Shown: positions 45,950-58,234, counted from the first letter of the stretch. The stretch: 64,000 nt of DNA from Limnanthes douglasii subsp. nivea (GCA_036936605.1 JAUPFV010000004.1:119772852-119836851), one strand, 5' to 3'. Numbers and translations are program-made. Notes: generated by a model from the sequence alone, not told the origin.

Positions 45950-47380
45950 TGTCACACTTCTATAAAAGAAGAACTGAGATCTCTCAAAAAGATGAACATC
46001 TGGATTATTGTGAAACAGTTGAAGGGTCAGAATCTGTTTGGGAGTAAATAGATATTTAATAGGAAGCTAGGTATTTTTGGTGTTTAGTGACCCAAGTATA
46101 ATTCTAGCCTCATGATTAAGGGTTTTATGCTAAAATATGACGTATATTTTAATGAAATATTCTCGCCCGTTGTAAAACAAACCTTAATCATGGTTTTACT
46201 ATCAATTGTTCATCTTGAGTTAGATCAAATGGATGTTATTACTGCCTTTCTTCATTGTGAATTGGAAGACATAATTTACATGTTTAATCGAAAAGGTTTG
46301 AGAAGGAAAAACAGGTTATGTGTGTTGGTCAAAGATACCTCTTTATGGGTTGAAACATTCATCAAGGCAGTGGAATAGAATATTTGATTCTTTTATGAAA
46401 TCCATTAAGTATATCTGTAGCTACTACGACAATTGTTTCTATTGGAACGAAAAAATTCATATGAAGAAAAACCTCTTATTGTTGTTGTATGTGGATGACA
46501 TACTAATAACTAGAAGAGATAGGAAGGAAATTGAAGTGGTTGAAACTCATAGAACATAAGAGTTTGAGATAAAGGGTATATAAGAGGCTAAGAGGATATT
46601 TGGTATTGAGACCAAGAGGAATATGCTGAACGGATATCTATTCTGATCTTAACAAGAACATACACTGAAAGTCCCAAGTAAGTTCTAGATGTCCAAAGAA
46701 AATAGGTTGGAGATCTCATTTGTTCCAAATTTAAACTTAGTGTCATTCAAGCACCAACCGAAATAATAGATAAGAAGTACATATTGGAGATACATTATGT
46801 CAATATTATTGGTAGTAATATGTATGATATGCACGATACCTGATCTTGTCTACGTCGTAAGTATTTTGAGCAGATTTATATGAGATCTGGGAAAGTTGCA
46901 TTGGCATGCACTCAAGTAGCTCATGAGTTACTTGAAGGGCTTGGGTTTAGTAGGGTTATGTTACAATCATAATGATACATATAATATATGGTTGAAATGG
47001 TATATGTACTCTTATTATACAAGTTTATTGGACACAAGAAAGTCTACTTCGGGTTATCTATATACTATGTTTGGAGAAGTGCTTAACTAAGTCTTGTATA
47101 CAGAAGGTCGTTATTGTTATCGTCTATGGAAACCAAGTATATGGATACTATGAAAGCTATGAAGGAAGTTATTTGGCTGAAGAGAATGTCGATTGAACTC
47201 ACTTGTTTGCAACAATATGTGACTATGTTCTCTCATAACATGAGCGCTCTTCATTTTATGTAAAAACCAAACTTTGATGAACCACTTTGGAGCAGGAATC
47301 GACTACATCATAGACTCATTGATTACACTGTATAAAGATAAATCCATTCATGCATACACAAACAATATCATTCATTTTGT
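45950..47380 (+). mobile_element. Second Ty1/copia pol fragment (RT to RNase H)
   Basis: RT begins near 45,975 with EELRSLKKMNIWIIV, continues with VYFNEIFSPVVKQTLIMVLL, LELDQMDVITAFLHCELED and, after a frameshift, IPLYGLKHSSRQWN and LLLLYVDDILITR (46,470-46,520). RNase H pieces follow near 47,100-47,330 (METKYMDTMKAMKEVIWLK; SRNRLHHRLID). Gag, protease and integrase are missing, and no LTR was assigned. It could be a truncated Tork-like copy lying against the first. Confidence 0.7.
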
Positions 47381-48727
47381 CGACACAATATTCAAAGATA
47401 ACATGTTATTAATATAGACCATTGTATAGTTTAAAATATTATTTAAGACATCAGGTTAATTTATAAAAAATATTGTAGACCATTATATAGTTCAAAATAT
47501 TATTTAAGATTGTTTTTTTTTCAAGACGAAAAGTGTGCAACTTAGTTTGAAGAAATTATTTGGGTTAAGACAATTGAATTTGAAAATATTATAGGAAGAA
47601 GTAAATGTCATGCTGCACATATATTTTAAAAATAATATCATGATTTGCACAGGAAAGTTTATATGACGCTCTGATGATAATATTGGATAATTTTAATAAT
47701 ATCGAAACTATCGGAGTTAAACCATCCATATGCGATTATTTAAGCCGACCAACACATGGGTTACCATATATTTATGAACTAGCAGTGATACAAAAATAAG
47801 GTGGGTTTGTTCATTCATGTATTATCGAAGAGCATTAAAAATACTAGAGATTATGCATCGATTTAAACTTACCGGAGAATAAAATATTTTTGTGGACTAT
47901 GTGTCAAACTATATTATTTTGGTGCTAGGTAAATGGCATTGGCTTAACACATTTACACGAATATTGTATTCATCGATTAGTCTTGAATGTGAGTGTAATC
48001 CCTAAGATAAAATGACAACACGGGGTCGTATGTTCGTTCGTGGTCGCACTCGTGGTAAAGGCAAGAAAATGTATGTTGATGATTACACAAAATAATCTTT
48101 CAGAAACACGTTAAACAAAAATGGTGTGAATCATATGCGGATAATACAAACAGTGAGAAAGTTAATAATCCAGACATTTTGAATATTGGTAAACCCATTT
48201 GTAGTTTTGAAACACTGTTGGTACATTTGTTAGAACCGCTATAACAATTTATGAATAAATTTCCACTAATTTTATCATAAAACCATAAAAAACGAAACGA
48301 TCACGAAACGAAACATATTTACCATAATGATAAAATAACATTGATTGCAATAACAATTAGTAACACAATACCTAAACTATTAACAAAGAATGTTAGTAAA
48401 ATAATAACTAACATATATACGAATATCGTTAACGTGGAACATAATATAAATTTAAATAAAACATATTATCTTTTAAATATCATTTTTATACTTTATATTA
48501 TTAAAGTGACATTACATCAAATATCAACAAATATCGATAAAATAATATTCACATTACTAAGTCACGAAATAATGACTATAAAAAGTAATTCAATACATAT
48601 GGTATTTTATGACTCATTAAAAGTATAAACAAAAATTAATAAAAATATTAATTCCGATTTTTTTTTAAAATATCATTCTAAAAAATAAACATAGTTTTTA
48701 TTTTAAAAAAATTATATAATATTTGAT
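47381..48727. other. No recognised gene
   Basis: AT-rich. Near 48,010 a short frame reads MTTRGRMFVRGRTRGKGKKM and stops after about 27 codons; not recognised. The 95-codon open stretch at 48,341-48,628 is Ile/Asn-rich, as expected by chance in such AT-rich DNA. Confidence 0.45.
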
Positions 48728-48901
48728 GGTGGAATAGATGTGTTTGTGACCAATAGGTCATGCGTTAAACCTTTTTATAAACGTTTTATTGGTTGAATCC
48801 GTTATTTTGTGTAGTTTACCTTCTGGCGTTGGTTTAGAGGTTATCGCATCTTATCTATGATTTATCATGTGCACACTCGTTAAATAGCGGTTGTGGATTT
48901 C
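48728..48901 (+). mobile_element. tRNA-derived SINE, degenerate copy
   Basis: Related along its length to 61,124-61,315: shared TTTGTGACCAA-GGTCATG, then TTGGTTGAAYC/TTGGCTGAACC, TGTGTGTAGTTTACCTTCT/TGTGGTTTACCTTCT, GTTGGTTT, and CACTCGTTRARTAGCGGTTG. The internal promoter boxes are decayed in this copy. Confidence 0.75.
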
Positions 48902-49494
48902 TTCAAAAACATTGTATTATATGTAGGACTTTTATTGAATTGTCGAACTCTATAATTTATTATAGGGTTAGTTTGAAATCAATTCAATAATGTTATTGTA
49001 CTACAACTTCAAATTTGAATTTGGTTCGGATAAATTATTTATCTAGACAAATATATCGGTAAAAATTATTTATATACCAATTAATTAATTTAATATATAC
49101 AAAAAATAAATTTGAAGTTTTAAGATGACAGAAATATATAAATATTAAACGATACTAACGATTAATTTTGCAATAGAAATATTTTATTAGTTGTATAATA
49201 TATTATGTTATTAATTAATCAACGATGATTCACTAATAATTTAATATTTTAAATTTATATTTTCATATTTTAATACATTATGTTTAATTAAAACTGTTAT
49301 TGGATTACAGAACCTGGTAACCCATATGAGACCGATTTGATAAGGTATGTTTGACATTGATCTAATAGTGTTATCGAGCGGTCAATGAGCTGAAGTTTGA
49401 ATCTGGTTTGATTACAAATCCAAACTGATAAGGCTGGTAATTTAACGGTCCAATTCTAAAAATTCAAACCCGGATCGGACCAAATCGGGCCGAT
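48902..49494. other. No recognised gene
   Basis: AT-rich sequence; no motif seen. Confidence 0.4.
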
Positions 49495-49523
49495 AACAAC
49501 ACTAAAAGGAAATACTAGATTTG

Positions 49524-49528
49524 GAATT
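49524..49528. repeat. TSD of the chimeric LTR element, left copy (GAATT)
   Basis: GAATT precedes TGATGTAGCG; GAATG follows the other end at 51,762-51,766. The equivalent uninterrupted 3' LTR reads GAGTA. Confidence 0.65.
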
Positions 49529-49927
49529 TGATGTAGCGAAGACTGCGGACATACTGGTTTCTCGCTCAGCTATCGGAATTAGATCAAACAGTTATTCAAA
49601 TCTAAGATTTCAACGAGCCTGTCAGATTTCAAAACTGTGACTAGTCACAAAGTTTGATACCCAAATTCGTACCAAAAAGATTTCAAAAACCAGTTTTTAT
49701 ATATAGCCGTTACTTTTATTTATTTTTTTGTTTTAGACATTTATGTAATTTTCTTTATTTGGAATTAGAGTTTTATGTAGTGTTATATAAAGCATATTAT
49801 ATCCTATTTTGCCGTCAGCCTTTGATTAATTAATTTTGGGAATTATTTCTCTGAGTCTCCGTATTTCTCTAACCTAGGGTTAGGGTTTTATCGTTGTTTT
49901 TTCTTCCAATCTTCCGCCACGCTATCA
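49529..49927 (+). repeat. 5' LTR of the chimeric element
   Basis: 399 bp, TGATGTAGCG...CGCTATCA. About 51 bp longer than the 3' LTR because the latter lacks a segment between two TTTAT words (5' LTR about 49,745-49,800). Confidence 0.88.
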
Positions 49928-49929
49928 GT

Positions 49930-49945
49930 TGGTACCAGAGCCAAC
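49930..49945 (+). other. Primer-binding site of the chimeric element
   Basis: TTGGTACCAGAGCCAAC region 2-3 bp after the LTR; one change from the initiator-Met consensus TGGTATCAGAGCC. Confidence 0.75.
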
Positions 49946-49979
49946 AATTCCTGATACGTAGATACAAGAATCATGTTCT

Positions 49980-50556
49980 GGGTACCTCTTGATTTAAAGG
50001 CTAGAATAGAGAACGAAATCTTCTAATCTACCTGCACAATTGGAGGAAGAATTTGCAAGTTTGTAATCGATTCAGAGAGCTATGAGCATCTGATTTCAGA
50101 GGAGGCTGTTCAGAAACTGGCGTTGAAGACTGAAGCTCTTCCATACCCGTACATATTATCAGGATTGATAGAGTACACTGAGGTAACAATTTCTAAACGC
50201 TGTCAAATTACAAAGATACAACATGTTGTGACGTAGTTCCTATGGACGTTTGTCATCTAGTTTTAGGAAGTCCATGACGATTTAAGTTAAATTATACTTA
50301 TGATATTATAATAAATTGATACAGTTTTATGAAATATGGTTGCAAGTTTATATGGGTTCCATCTAGAGTAGTGTCTCCAAAATCACTACCAGTTAAGGAG
50401 TTGTATGCTCATGCTGCACCAGTTACCGATCTTAGATGTCATGCTAAAACTGTGTCTGAGCCCGTGTTTGACAAACCAATCTATGACAAGTATGATGATG
50501 AGGTCGAGGAGAAGAGCGTTGATGCTAAGAAATTAAAAACCTTAGAAATATTATAA
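49980..50556 (+). pseudogene. Gypsy-type aspartic protease remnant in the chimeric element
   Basis: Plus-strand reading has STCTIGGRICKFVIDSES, EEAVQKLALKTEALPYPY, EVTISKRCQITK, then after frame changes YSFMKYGCKFIWVPSRVVSPKS. These correspond to the plant gypsy protease block (C-x-x-IIDSGS, MVEKLxLxTxxHPxPY, V-KxVxVSFSIG, NxYSFxxxGxKIxLxPLxP). The catalytic D-S-G reads D-S-E. The frame 50,329-50,556 ends in an acidic tail. It shows that the interior derives from a gypsy gag-pol although the primer site would also suit copia. Confidence 0.65.
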
Positions 50557-50590
50557 ATTTCAAAACCAATATTTTCATTAGGAAAAAAAT

Positions 50591-51379
50591 TTGAAATCAA
50601 AATTTTCATCACTAGGTACAAATCCTTCGCCTATAATTAAATTGGTGGCTAAAGACCCTATAATTCAAAATGCTCACTTTAATTTAAAAGCAAAAGGAAA
50701 AAATATTGTGATGGATGTTTGTGTTAAGGATTTTGATATTAGAAACCTTTTACCACCATATTTACCACCAAAACCTCCTCAGATACCAAACAAAATATGT
50801 AGTGTTGAGGAGAAGCACAATAATACTTTAGAAGCTAGTGATGTTGTTGTTGCAGGTGGAATTTATGGTATTCAGATTTGCGATATTATCCCTCGTGAAT
50901 TTAATACCATGGTATCAGTGTGCTTAGAAAAATGGCAAAGAGTTACAAGGTTTATTTACAACCCAAGTTGGTTATTGAATCTTATGAAGAAGAAATATGC
51001 ACAGAGGCAGGAACTTAAGAAGCCATATGTTATTCAACAAAGAGTAATTGTTCCTTTCTACAAAGGTCTTGATGTGATACAGCAGACGCAGTTTAGAACT
51101 GGAAAGACGACAACTTTTTACACGCGCACGGGTGCTGATGTGTTTAGTAAATGGCTTGGTGAAGCTCTCATAGAACAATTTGGTGGAATATATCTTGTTA
51201 CGGCTGATCACAGTTATGTCGATGACCTGGTAAAGATGGATAAAACTAGGAAACCACTTCCTAACAAGAGCGGCAACATTCAGATTCTCACCTCGCACAC
51301 CCTTATGTCGGTACCATTTGCAATCGGAGGTGAACACACCATTTGTTTTTGCAGTTCTTTCAATGTTTCAATGTTTTGA
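50591..51379 (+). CDS. Chimeric open frame with eIF4A-like and iPGAM-like segments
   Basis: Open for 262 codons; the first in-frame ATG is at 50,711, leaving 222 codons. Residues 1-140 include FDIRNLLPPYLPPKPPQIPNK and CLEKWQRVTRFIYNPSWLL and were not recognised. Residues 142-178 read KKPYVIQQR, VIVPFYKGLDVIQQTQ and RTGKTTTFYT. This matches eIF4A: the Q motif (KPSxIQQR), PFCKGLDVIQQAQ and Walker A (SGTGKT, first Gly altered). Residues 192-249 read ALIEQFGGIYLVTADH, VDDLVKMDKTRKP and GNIQILTSHTLMSVPFAIGG, matching cofactor-independent phosphoglycerate mutase near its metal site (VVTADHGN), with the Gly-Asn changed. Neither piece is a complete domain, so catalytic activity is not expected. Whether the frame is expressed is unknown. 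Confidence 0.7.
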   Translation: MKSKFSSLGTNPSPIIKLVAKDPIIQNAHFNLKAKGKNIVMDVCVKDFDIRNLLPPYLPPKPPQIPNKICSVEEKHNNTLEASDVVVAGGIYGIQICDIIPREFNTMVSVCLEKWQRVTRFIYNPSWLLNLMKKKYAQRQELKKPYVIQQRVIVPFYKGLDVIQQTQFRTGKTTTFYTRTGADVFSKWLGEALIEQFGGIYLVTADHSYVDDLVKMDKTRKPLPNKSGNIQILTSHTLMSVPFAIGGEHTICFCSSFNVSMF

Positions 51380-51413
51380 ATTCGAGGTTGAATTCTTCCC
51401 AACCGGGTAAGGA

Positions 51414-51761
51414 TGATGTAGCGAGGACTGCGGACATACTGGTTTCTCGCTCAGATATCGGAATTGGGTCAAACAGATACTCAAGTTAAAGATTTCGACG
51501 AGCCTGTCAGATTTCAAACTGTGACTAGTCACAAATTTTGATACCCAAATTCGACCCGAAAAACCTTTAAAAACCAATTTTTATATTTAGACGTTATTTT
51601 TATTTATTTATTTATTTTGTTTTAGACATTTATATCCTATTTTGCCGTCAGACTTTGATTAATTAAATTTTGGTAATCATTTCTTTAAGTCTCCTTATTT
51701 CTCTAACCTAGGGTTAGAGTTTTATCGTTGTTTTTTCTTCTGATCTTCCGCCACGCTATGA
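51414..51761 (+). repeat. 3' LTR of the chimeric element
   Basis: 348 bp, TGATGTAGCGAGG...CGCTATGA; the terminal CA reads GA. A purine-rich GGGTAAGGA lies just upstream as a possible polypurine tract. Confidence 0.88.
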
Positions 51762-51851
51762 GAATGTCTTATCATGTCTAAATACAGAGTACTTAGGTAT
51801 GATGTTATAAGTGTAATTAAATAAAATAATCAATATCTAGAATATTGGACT

Positions 51852-51887
<36 letters not shown>

Positions 51888-52525
51888 TATTATTATTAAC
51901 TCTCATATAAGTATATAAAATGTAGATACTAGTTGAGCTAATGTGTATCTTGATGGAGGAATCAATAGTTTAACACTTTAATATTGGATTATAATTTCCC
52001 AATAAAAGTTACGGACTCCTACAACGTCTTGAATATCGGACTATAGCAAGTAGTAAATCTATAGGCTATATAAGTAAATATAAACAAGATTTAAGTAAAT
52101 AATGTATAATTGAGGGACTTATAGATTATTAATTAATTATATTCACTAATTACAAATATGTCCAAATAACCATAATTCATTGCATAAAATTATCTTCTAT
52201 GTCACTTTTAGTTTTAGCTCTCTCTCTCTTTTCTTTTGATTTTTTTGTAGGTTTTTTTAACATTATCTTTTAAGGCATCCGCTCCATATCATGTAGGAGC
52301 ATACTCGTGTGTAACTAGTCATTATACGGGAAGACCATCACCTACAAATTATCAATCTCAATCAATCAGATTAAAACTTCTACTACAACTCTAATATCAT
52401 ACAAATTGAAGATGTCAAATGGTAAGTGTCAATCTATTCTTCTCATATATGCATATTCATATGAGTGATAATTCTATTGGGATGATCAAAGGTTTAGAAT
52501 TATTTTTATTCATGATTTAAAATCA
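51762..52525 (+). repeat. Third copia element, main part of the 5' LTR
   Basis: Aligns over its length to about 58,260-59,031 (shared TCTTATCATGT, AAAATAATCAATAT, CTCATATAAGTATATAAAATG, GAAGATGTCAAATG and others). It includes a (TAA)n run at 51,858-51,884. Confidence 0.85.
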
Positions 52526-52530
52526 ATAAT

Positions 52531-52540
52531 TGGTATCAGA
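52531..52540 (+). other. Primer-binding site of the third copia element
   Basis: TGGTATCAGA, the initiator-Met consensus, 5 bp after the LTR end. Confidence 0.8.
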
Positions 52541-54117
52541 TATTCCAGGTTACTTTGTGTTTGGTATACCTTCAATTGAGTCTCTCGATAACCTGATTTT
52601 ATGATTGATTCATTTTGGGAGAAAATCCCACTTATTATTTTTCAGATTTGAGAGTTAAAGCATGTCTACATGATAGAGAGTGTAGATTTGTATGTTTAGA
52701 ATTGGATGTTGTGATCGAGGGTATATAAATGGATATATGTGTTGTATGTTTGAATTGTAGGGTATGAACATTCAGGACAAAACCCTAATTAAGACAAATT
52801 TTGGAGGTTTATCAATTTTTAGGAATCGTCAGGACTCGCAACGGTCATGTGTAAGATCATCGGCGAACAACTTTAAGTAGGCAGTTTACCACGAAGAATG
52901 GGTTAAAGACCCTACGTTGCGATCACCCAGTTGGTGATTGCAACAAAACTGAAAATATTACCAAATTGTTTTTTTCTACTTGGTGTTTTCTTTGCATGTG
53001 GTTTGTTACATTGAACCATATTCAGTATAGTAACAAAAAATTCATAACTTGAGTATCATTGATATGGTACGTATTCTTATGTTTAGCATGTTAAGAATGA
53101 TTATATACATTTGATATTACAATATGTTTCTTTATTCGGTTGTATAACATGTTTAGAACAAACTCGTTTAGAGTGGTTGTTTTAGTCATTATGTCATGTT
53201 TGTGTGTAGTGCTATACGTTTAGGGGTTTACACTTATGCCACACCATTATGTGCATATTTAGAAACAAATAGTGATGAAGAATGTATTTTCTTCGGAATG
53301 GGACGTAATTACCTATTTTTGTTGGCACTTAGACTTTAGGCTATACGAGGTGATGTCTTGCATTCCCATGCATTGTTTGTTTTAGGTTATAGAGTTTGAT
53401 TGACATTCATCTCCCTTTTGATATTTAATCACTTGACTTGATATTATACCTATTTAAATACTTTTGATACTCAAATTATGTTGATATACAATGCATTGAG
53501 GTCTGATCTGTTAAGAGGTCGTTTAACTAGTGTTTGTATATATTACAATGCAAGCACTTCAGATGCCCATTCTATAGAATTGATTGGCAGCCTTGGTCTC
53601 TCACACATGTGTACAATTTCAGACGAGACTTGAAATTATATAAGTTTGGGGGCTCATAGCTTAAGGCAATAGTATTGTGACTGCAGTTCGGCCCCAACGG
53701 AAGACTACCTCACATATTTTGCGATGATTATAAATTATTGTATGATGTTGTTTCTACGTTTACACGCCTTATACTCACACATAACTAGTTTTCAGTGTAA
53801 AATAGTTCATTTGGTTTTCCATGAATCAATAAGGTACGACCCCAATGATAGGTTTAGTTGATTTTATAATATGTTGGTTCAACCGTCTTTGCTAATGATT
53901 ATAACAAGTGTAATAAATTTTCAATCACAACTTTCAACCTAGTAAAATTCAGTATTTCTGCTCAAATATGTTTGGTATAATTCAGAAACTGTTTCACTAA
54001 CTTAGACTTTTCTTATTTGATTGTTCAGGTAATTAATCTCAACTTAAAAAGTAACTTCGAGTCTTCGTTCTATCATGGGTGAAATTTTAGGAGTGTAAAA
54101 GTGAAATATTACTTTTA
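52541..54117 (+). other. Leader region of the third copia element
   Basis: About 1.6 kb between primer site and gag remnant without recognised coding content; a second inserted sequence is possible but no boundary was seen. Confidence 0.4.
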
Positions 54118-54515
54118 TTGGCACTCAATGATATCGATCATTGTGTTATAATGGACCAGCCACACATTCATATGAATATGAGCACCCTTAAGGAATGATG
54201 TACTTTGAGCAGTGGGAACTTTGTAATCGTCTTAATAGATATGTGTTACAAAATAGATTTGGCAGGCGTTTTTTCATTTTCCAATTAAAAAAAAGCTTTG
54301 TTAAGTATCCACCGATTGAAATACAAATTGAAAATCTCTCTACTTTGAAATACAAGGGACACATTAAAGTCTGTGAGCACATCCTCGAGATGACCAATAT
54401 TCATGGAAAACTTAGGGCACTTGGTGTTAAGATCCTTGAAACTTTCGTGGTGTCTTATATTTTCGTATATTTTCCTCCTAGATTCAGTATCCTAGAGACA
54501 ACTTATGATTTTTAG
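54118..54515 (+). pseudogene. Gag remnant of the third copia element
   Basis: The 106-codon frame at 54,195 includes LKYKGHIKVCEHILEMTNIHGKLRALG and ETFVVSYIFVYFPPRFSILETTY. This matches copia gag (V-x-E-H-I-x-x-M-x-x-x-x-x-K-L-x-x-L, then F-L-V-x-x-I-L-x-S-L-P-P-x-Y). The zinc-knuckle part is lost. Confidence 0.65.
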
Positions 54516-56300
54516 AGAAGAATTGGGGCATGTTCACTCTTATTTAAAATCTAGTGAATAAGGAAGAGAAACACCCTCAAGGGAATATAGAGCCTATTAT
54601 GGTTAATATCAACAATAGTGTTCCTCGGAACAAGATAAATCACTCATTTGTTGTTGCAGCATAAAATGCACATTCAAGATCCATCCAGGAAGCAGAAGAA
54701 CCCAAAAAGGCAAACGAAAAGGTCATGGTTGTCACAAAAGGGTATGCTTTACTCGGTAGTAACTTCATAAACTATTTTGATTTTGGTGTTAAAGAATACG
54801 TGATGGGTTAATACAACAGCAAAATTAAGGTGTATATTTTTTTAAGGTATCAAGCCAAAGAGTGCCTCTCAATAAAAGACAGTGTGTCTTACCTAGTTGA
54901 AGTCACTTGTAAATTTAAACTATTTTAATATTTAAGACATACTTTGTATTTAAATGATGTTTTATTTGTTCCATCATTTCATATATACTTGTTTTTTTTG
55001 GAACGGAAAAATATAAATCTTTTATGACAATCATTTAATTAGATCATATTCTCTTGATTATAATGATAATAAACTAAATGATATCGCTAATTATCCAATT
55101 TTAATGAATGTAACATCTATAGCAACTTTTGAGAATTTTCAGCCTTTCTATGGCACATGTGTTTAGGTCACATCTCTATAAAGAGAATAAATAAGCTTGG
55201 TGTTGGAAATTAGGTCTCATTGACTATAATGATTTAGATATGTAATTTGTATAAAAAAGAAACATACCAAGTAGAGAAGGTTTGAAGCCTATCATGCTAA
55301 AGAAGTCTTGAAGTTAATACACATATACATATGTGGTTTATTCCATGTAGCATCATGTAATTGGAAAAGACATTTCATGTATTTCATAGAAGATTTTTCA
55401 CGGTATAACTATTTATATTTTATTAATAAAAAATAAGAAGTCATTCACATCTTCAAATTCTATAAGGCCAATGTTGAGTTACAAACTAGCTTACAAATTA
55501 AAGTTGTCATATCCAACCATGGCAGTGAAAACTATTAAAGGTATTATGGATCCAAACAACAACGTCATGACCCATTCGCATATCTTATTGTCCCTCAATA
55601 CACCATGTCAGGCTCGTCCACTATGATAGTGTATATGAGTGGAAAACTGTAAATTAATTAATATGGTTAGGAGCATGATTTCTCATGAATTATGCAGCAC
55701 ACACCATTAACATGGTACCTACTTCACCAATAACTAAAACCACATGAATTATTCAGAGGGCACAAGCTTAGCTTTAATCACTTTCATGTATGGGGATGTC
55801 CAACAAAGCTGAAACCTTACATGCATTTTGAATAAAAGTTGCAGTCCAAAACTGTTAATTGTAATTTCATACGGTACCAAGACCATTGTACGGGCTCAAA
55901 AATTTACTCTTTTATTAAGGGTGTTATCTTTGAGGCGGGAAAATATTATTTTTTACGATGCAGATTATAGAGGGAAGGGTTCAGAGAACAATACTTTTTT
56001 ATGAAGAATTTGAACAAATTTATTAAATCTCTAATATTGATGATTTACTTACGCCAATCATCAATGTTATGCCATGAAGTTCAGTTCCTCTTACTGATGT
56101 TGTACTTCCACCTTAATTATAAAATATTGATATTGTTCATGGTGAACAAATTCAGCCACCTTAAGATATAAAATAGCACAATGAGCCAGTGTTGCGTAAA
56201 TCCACTCGAGAGATGAAGAGTGTCATATTTTTGGATTATGTACCATTTCTTAATAAAAAATGAAAGAACTTTAAACATTCTGAAAGATGACATATTCACT
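54516..56300 (+). pseudogene. Protease and integrase remnants of the third copia element
   Basis: Short segments in order: DVLFVPSFHIYLF near 54,960 (protease LxDTLYVPSFRRNL), then ITFIDDFSRYNYLYF-like pieces near 55,370-55,430, KVVISNHGSENY near 55,500-55,545, and PQYTMSGSSTMIVY near 55,590 (copia integrase core; the catalytic Asp of SDRGGE reads SNHGSE). Multiple frame changes. Confidence 0.5.
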
Positions 56301-56379
56301 TTTCAAGATTCCGTGAAGATTTTAAACTCTAAACTCTTGACTAAAATAATGAACGACGAGTACAAATTAATGCAAGATA

Positions 56380-57800
56380 ATTTAGTTTGAGATCTTGTCA
56401 CCTTACGTAAAGGTAAGAAAGTATTAAATTACAAATTGTTGTTTAAAACCAAACGTGATGCTTAAGGGAAAATGGAGAGATAGAAAGCTCGTCTTATAAA
56501 GAATGTATAATAAAACTAAATGGATTGACTATTCAGAGATCTTTTATCCAGTATCATCAAAAATATCATTTATGATAATCATGGATCTTGTTGCTCATTT
56601 TCACCTTGATCTTCATCAGATGAATGTTAAGACAACTTTTCTCAATATAGACATTGATGAAACGATCTACATAAAGTAACCTGAAAACCTTATGTATAAA
56701 GACTAAAAATTGATGGTTTATAAACCAAAGAAATCCATTCGATTGACTCAAGTAGGCCTCTCGGCAATGGTACCGCAAGTTCTTAAACATTGTCACCTTA
56801 TATGGTTTTGAGGTAAACCGTTTCGAAGACTGTGTACATCACAAGATTAGTGGGAGTAAAATGATATATTTAGTTTTGTATGTTGATAACATACTCTAAA
56901 ACACTAATGATCTAGGTTTATTATATGTTACTAAGGATATTTTGTCAAATAATTTATATATGAAGGACCTTGGTGAAGCCTCATATATGTTAGGATCCGT
57001 ATAGTAAAGAATCACCATACGGGAATCATGGGTCTCTCGCAAGAGGCATACATTGAAAGCATGCTACATCGTTATGGAAAATAAACCCATAAATTCTTCT
57101 TATAACAATAGATGACAAGTTCGTACTCCATCAATGCCCTAAGATAAATTTATAAATCCAGTTCATGCAGACTATACCATATGTCTCGACATATGGTAAT
57201 CTCGTGTATGCTCAAGTATGTGCGAGACCAAACATATCATTCATTGTTTGGATATTAGGAAGGTATTTGAGAAACCCATGAGTTTATCACTGGAATATTG
57301 TAAAAATTGTGCTCTAGTAATTGAAGAATACCAAACACTTCGTATTGATGCAAATTGTAGGATGTGTAGACACCATAAAGTATATCACTGAATACGCATT
57401 CATTCTGGATGGAGGAACCATATCACGAAAGAGAATGAAACAATTATTGACTTCATTATGACAGTTGAGTATATGGCATGTTTAACAAAATCTACTCATT
57501 AAGTATGTGTCTTTGTGACGGCATTGCGTTCATTGGAGGGAATTGAAAAACTTATATGGGTCTATTATGATAACAGTTTAGCTATTATGTTCTCGAACTG
57601 AAAGAGCAGCCCAAATAAGTCTAAACATATAGACATTAAGTTCCTCATTGTGAAAGAACATATCTAAAACGGCTAGATAATGAGAGAGCATATTGACACA
57701 AATTCCATAATTGCATATCTTTTCGCTAAGCCATTACATCCTTCAATATTTCACCAACACAGAGTTTGCATGGGGTCCCTAGCCTAGAATATGTTTAGAT
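56380..57800 (+). pseudogene. RT and RNase H remnants of the third copia element
   Basis: RT: KTKRDA-GKMER-KARL, KWIDYSEIFYPVSSKISFMII, DLHQMNVKTTFLN, and LVLYVDNIL near 56,875 (YVDD altered to YVDN), then YMKDLGEASYMLGS. RNase H pieces near 57,430-57,660 keep the order, including KSKHIDIKFLIVKEHI. Stops and small indels throughout. Confidence 0.65.
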
Positions 57801-58234
57801 TCAGTTGAAGTGATGTATATATATCAGAATTTTCAGTTTTTACAGGTTGTATGGTTATTGTATGCATGCACTCAAGTTATTTCAGATTACTTATACAATG
57901 ATTCAGTTTTCAGTTTTGCTCTTATTTCTTATACTAATCGATCTTAATTAACTAACTTATGCCTAATTATAAGTCGACGCGTGTTTATTACAGGGTCGTG
58001 TCATACTTTCATGGAGCACTCAATGAAAATTCATGATTAATTAAGATAATAATTAACAAAGAATTTATTATATAACCATTGTGCATATGATAAGATATGG
58101 TGGAATGCCTTTGGTTTATTCTTAACTGTTAGCTAACATGAATAAACGTTCAGATACTATTTATGAACAATAATTTTATATACTACACAATTCGGATGGA
58201 TACACTTTAGTTTACATAAAGGGTCCAAGTGGGA

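Larger units (their letters stand above)
49529..51761 (+). mobile_element. Chimeric LTR element with captured eIF4A-like and phosphoglycerate mutase-like pieces
   Basis: Paired LTRs (49,529-49,927 and 51,414-51,761), a primer-binding site just inside the 5' LTR, and a 4-of-5 bp TSD in another element's LTR define a 2,233-bp retroelement. Its 1.49-kb interior holds a gypsy-type protease remnant and a 262-codon open frame with stretches resembling two unrelated host genes. No RT, RNase H or integrase is present, so it is non-autonomous. Host-gene transduction by plant LTR elements is known (Bs1 of maize); this case is inferred from sequence similarity by eye. Confidence 0.75.

Noticed and set aside
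48341..48628. 95-codon plus-strand open stretch rich in Ile, Asn and Thr
   Set aside because: Composition is what AT-rich DNA gives by chance; no motif and no context.
50972..51337. 121-codon minus-strand open stretch opposite the chimeric frame
   Set aside because: Antisense shadow of the frame with eIF4A-like and iPGAM-like motifs; no motif of its own.
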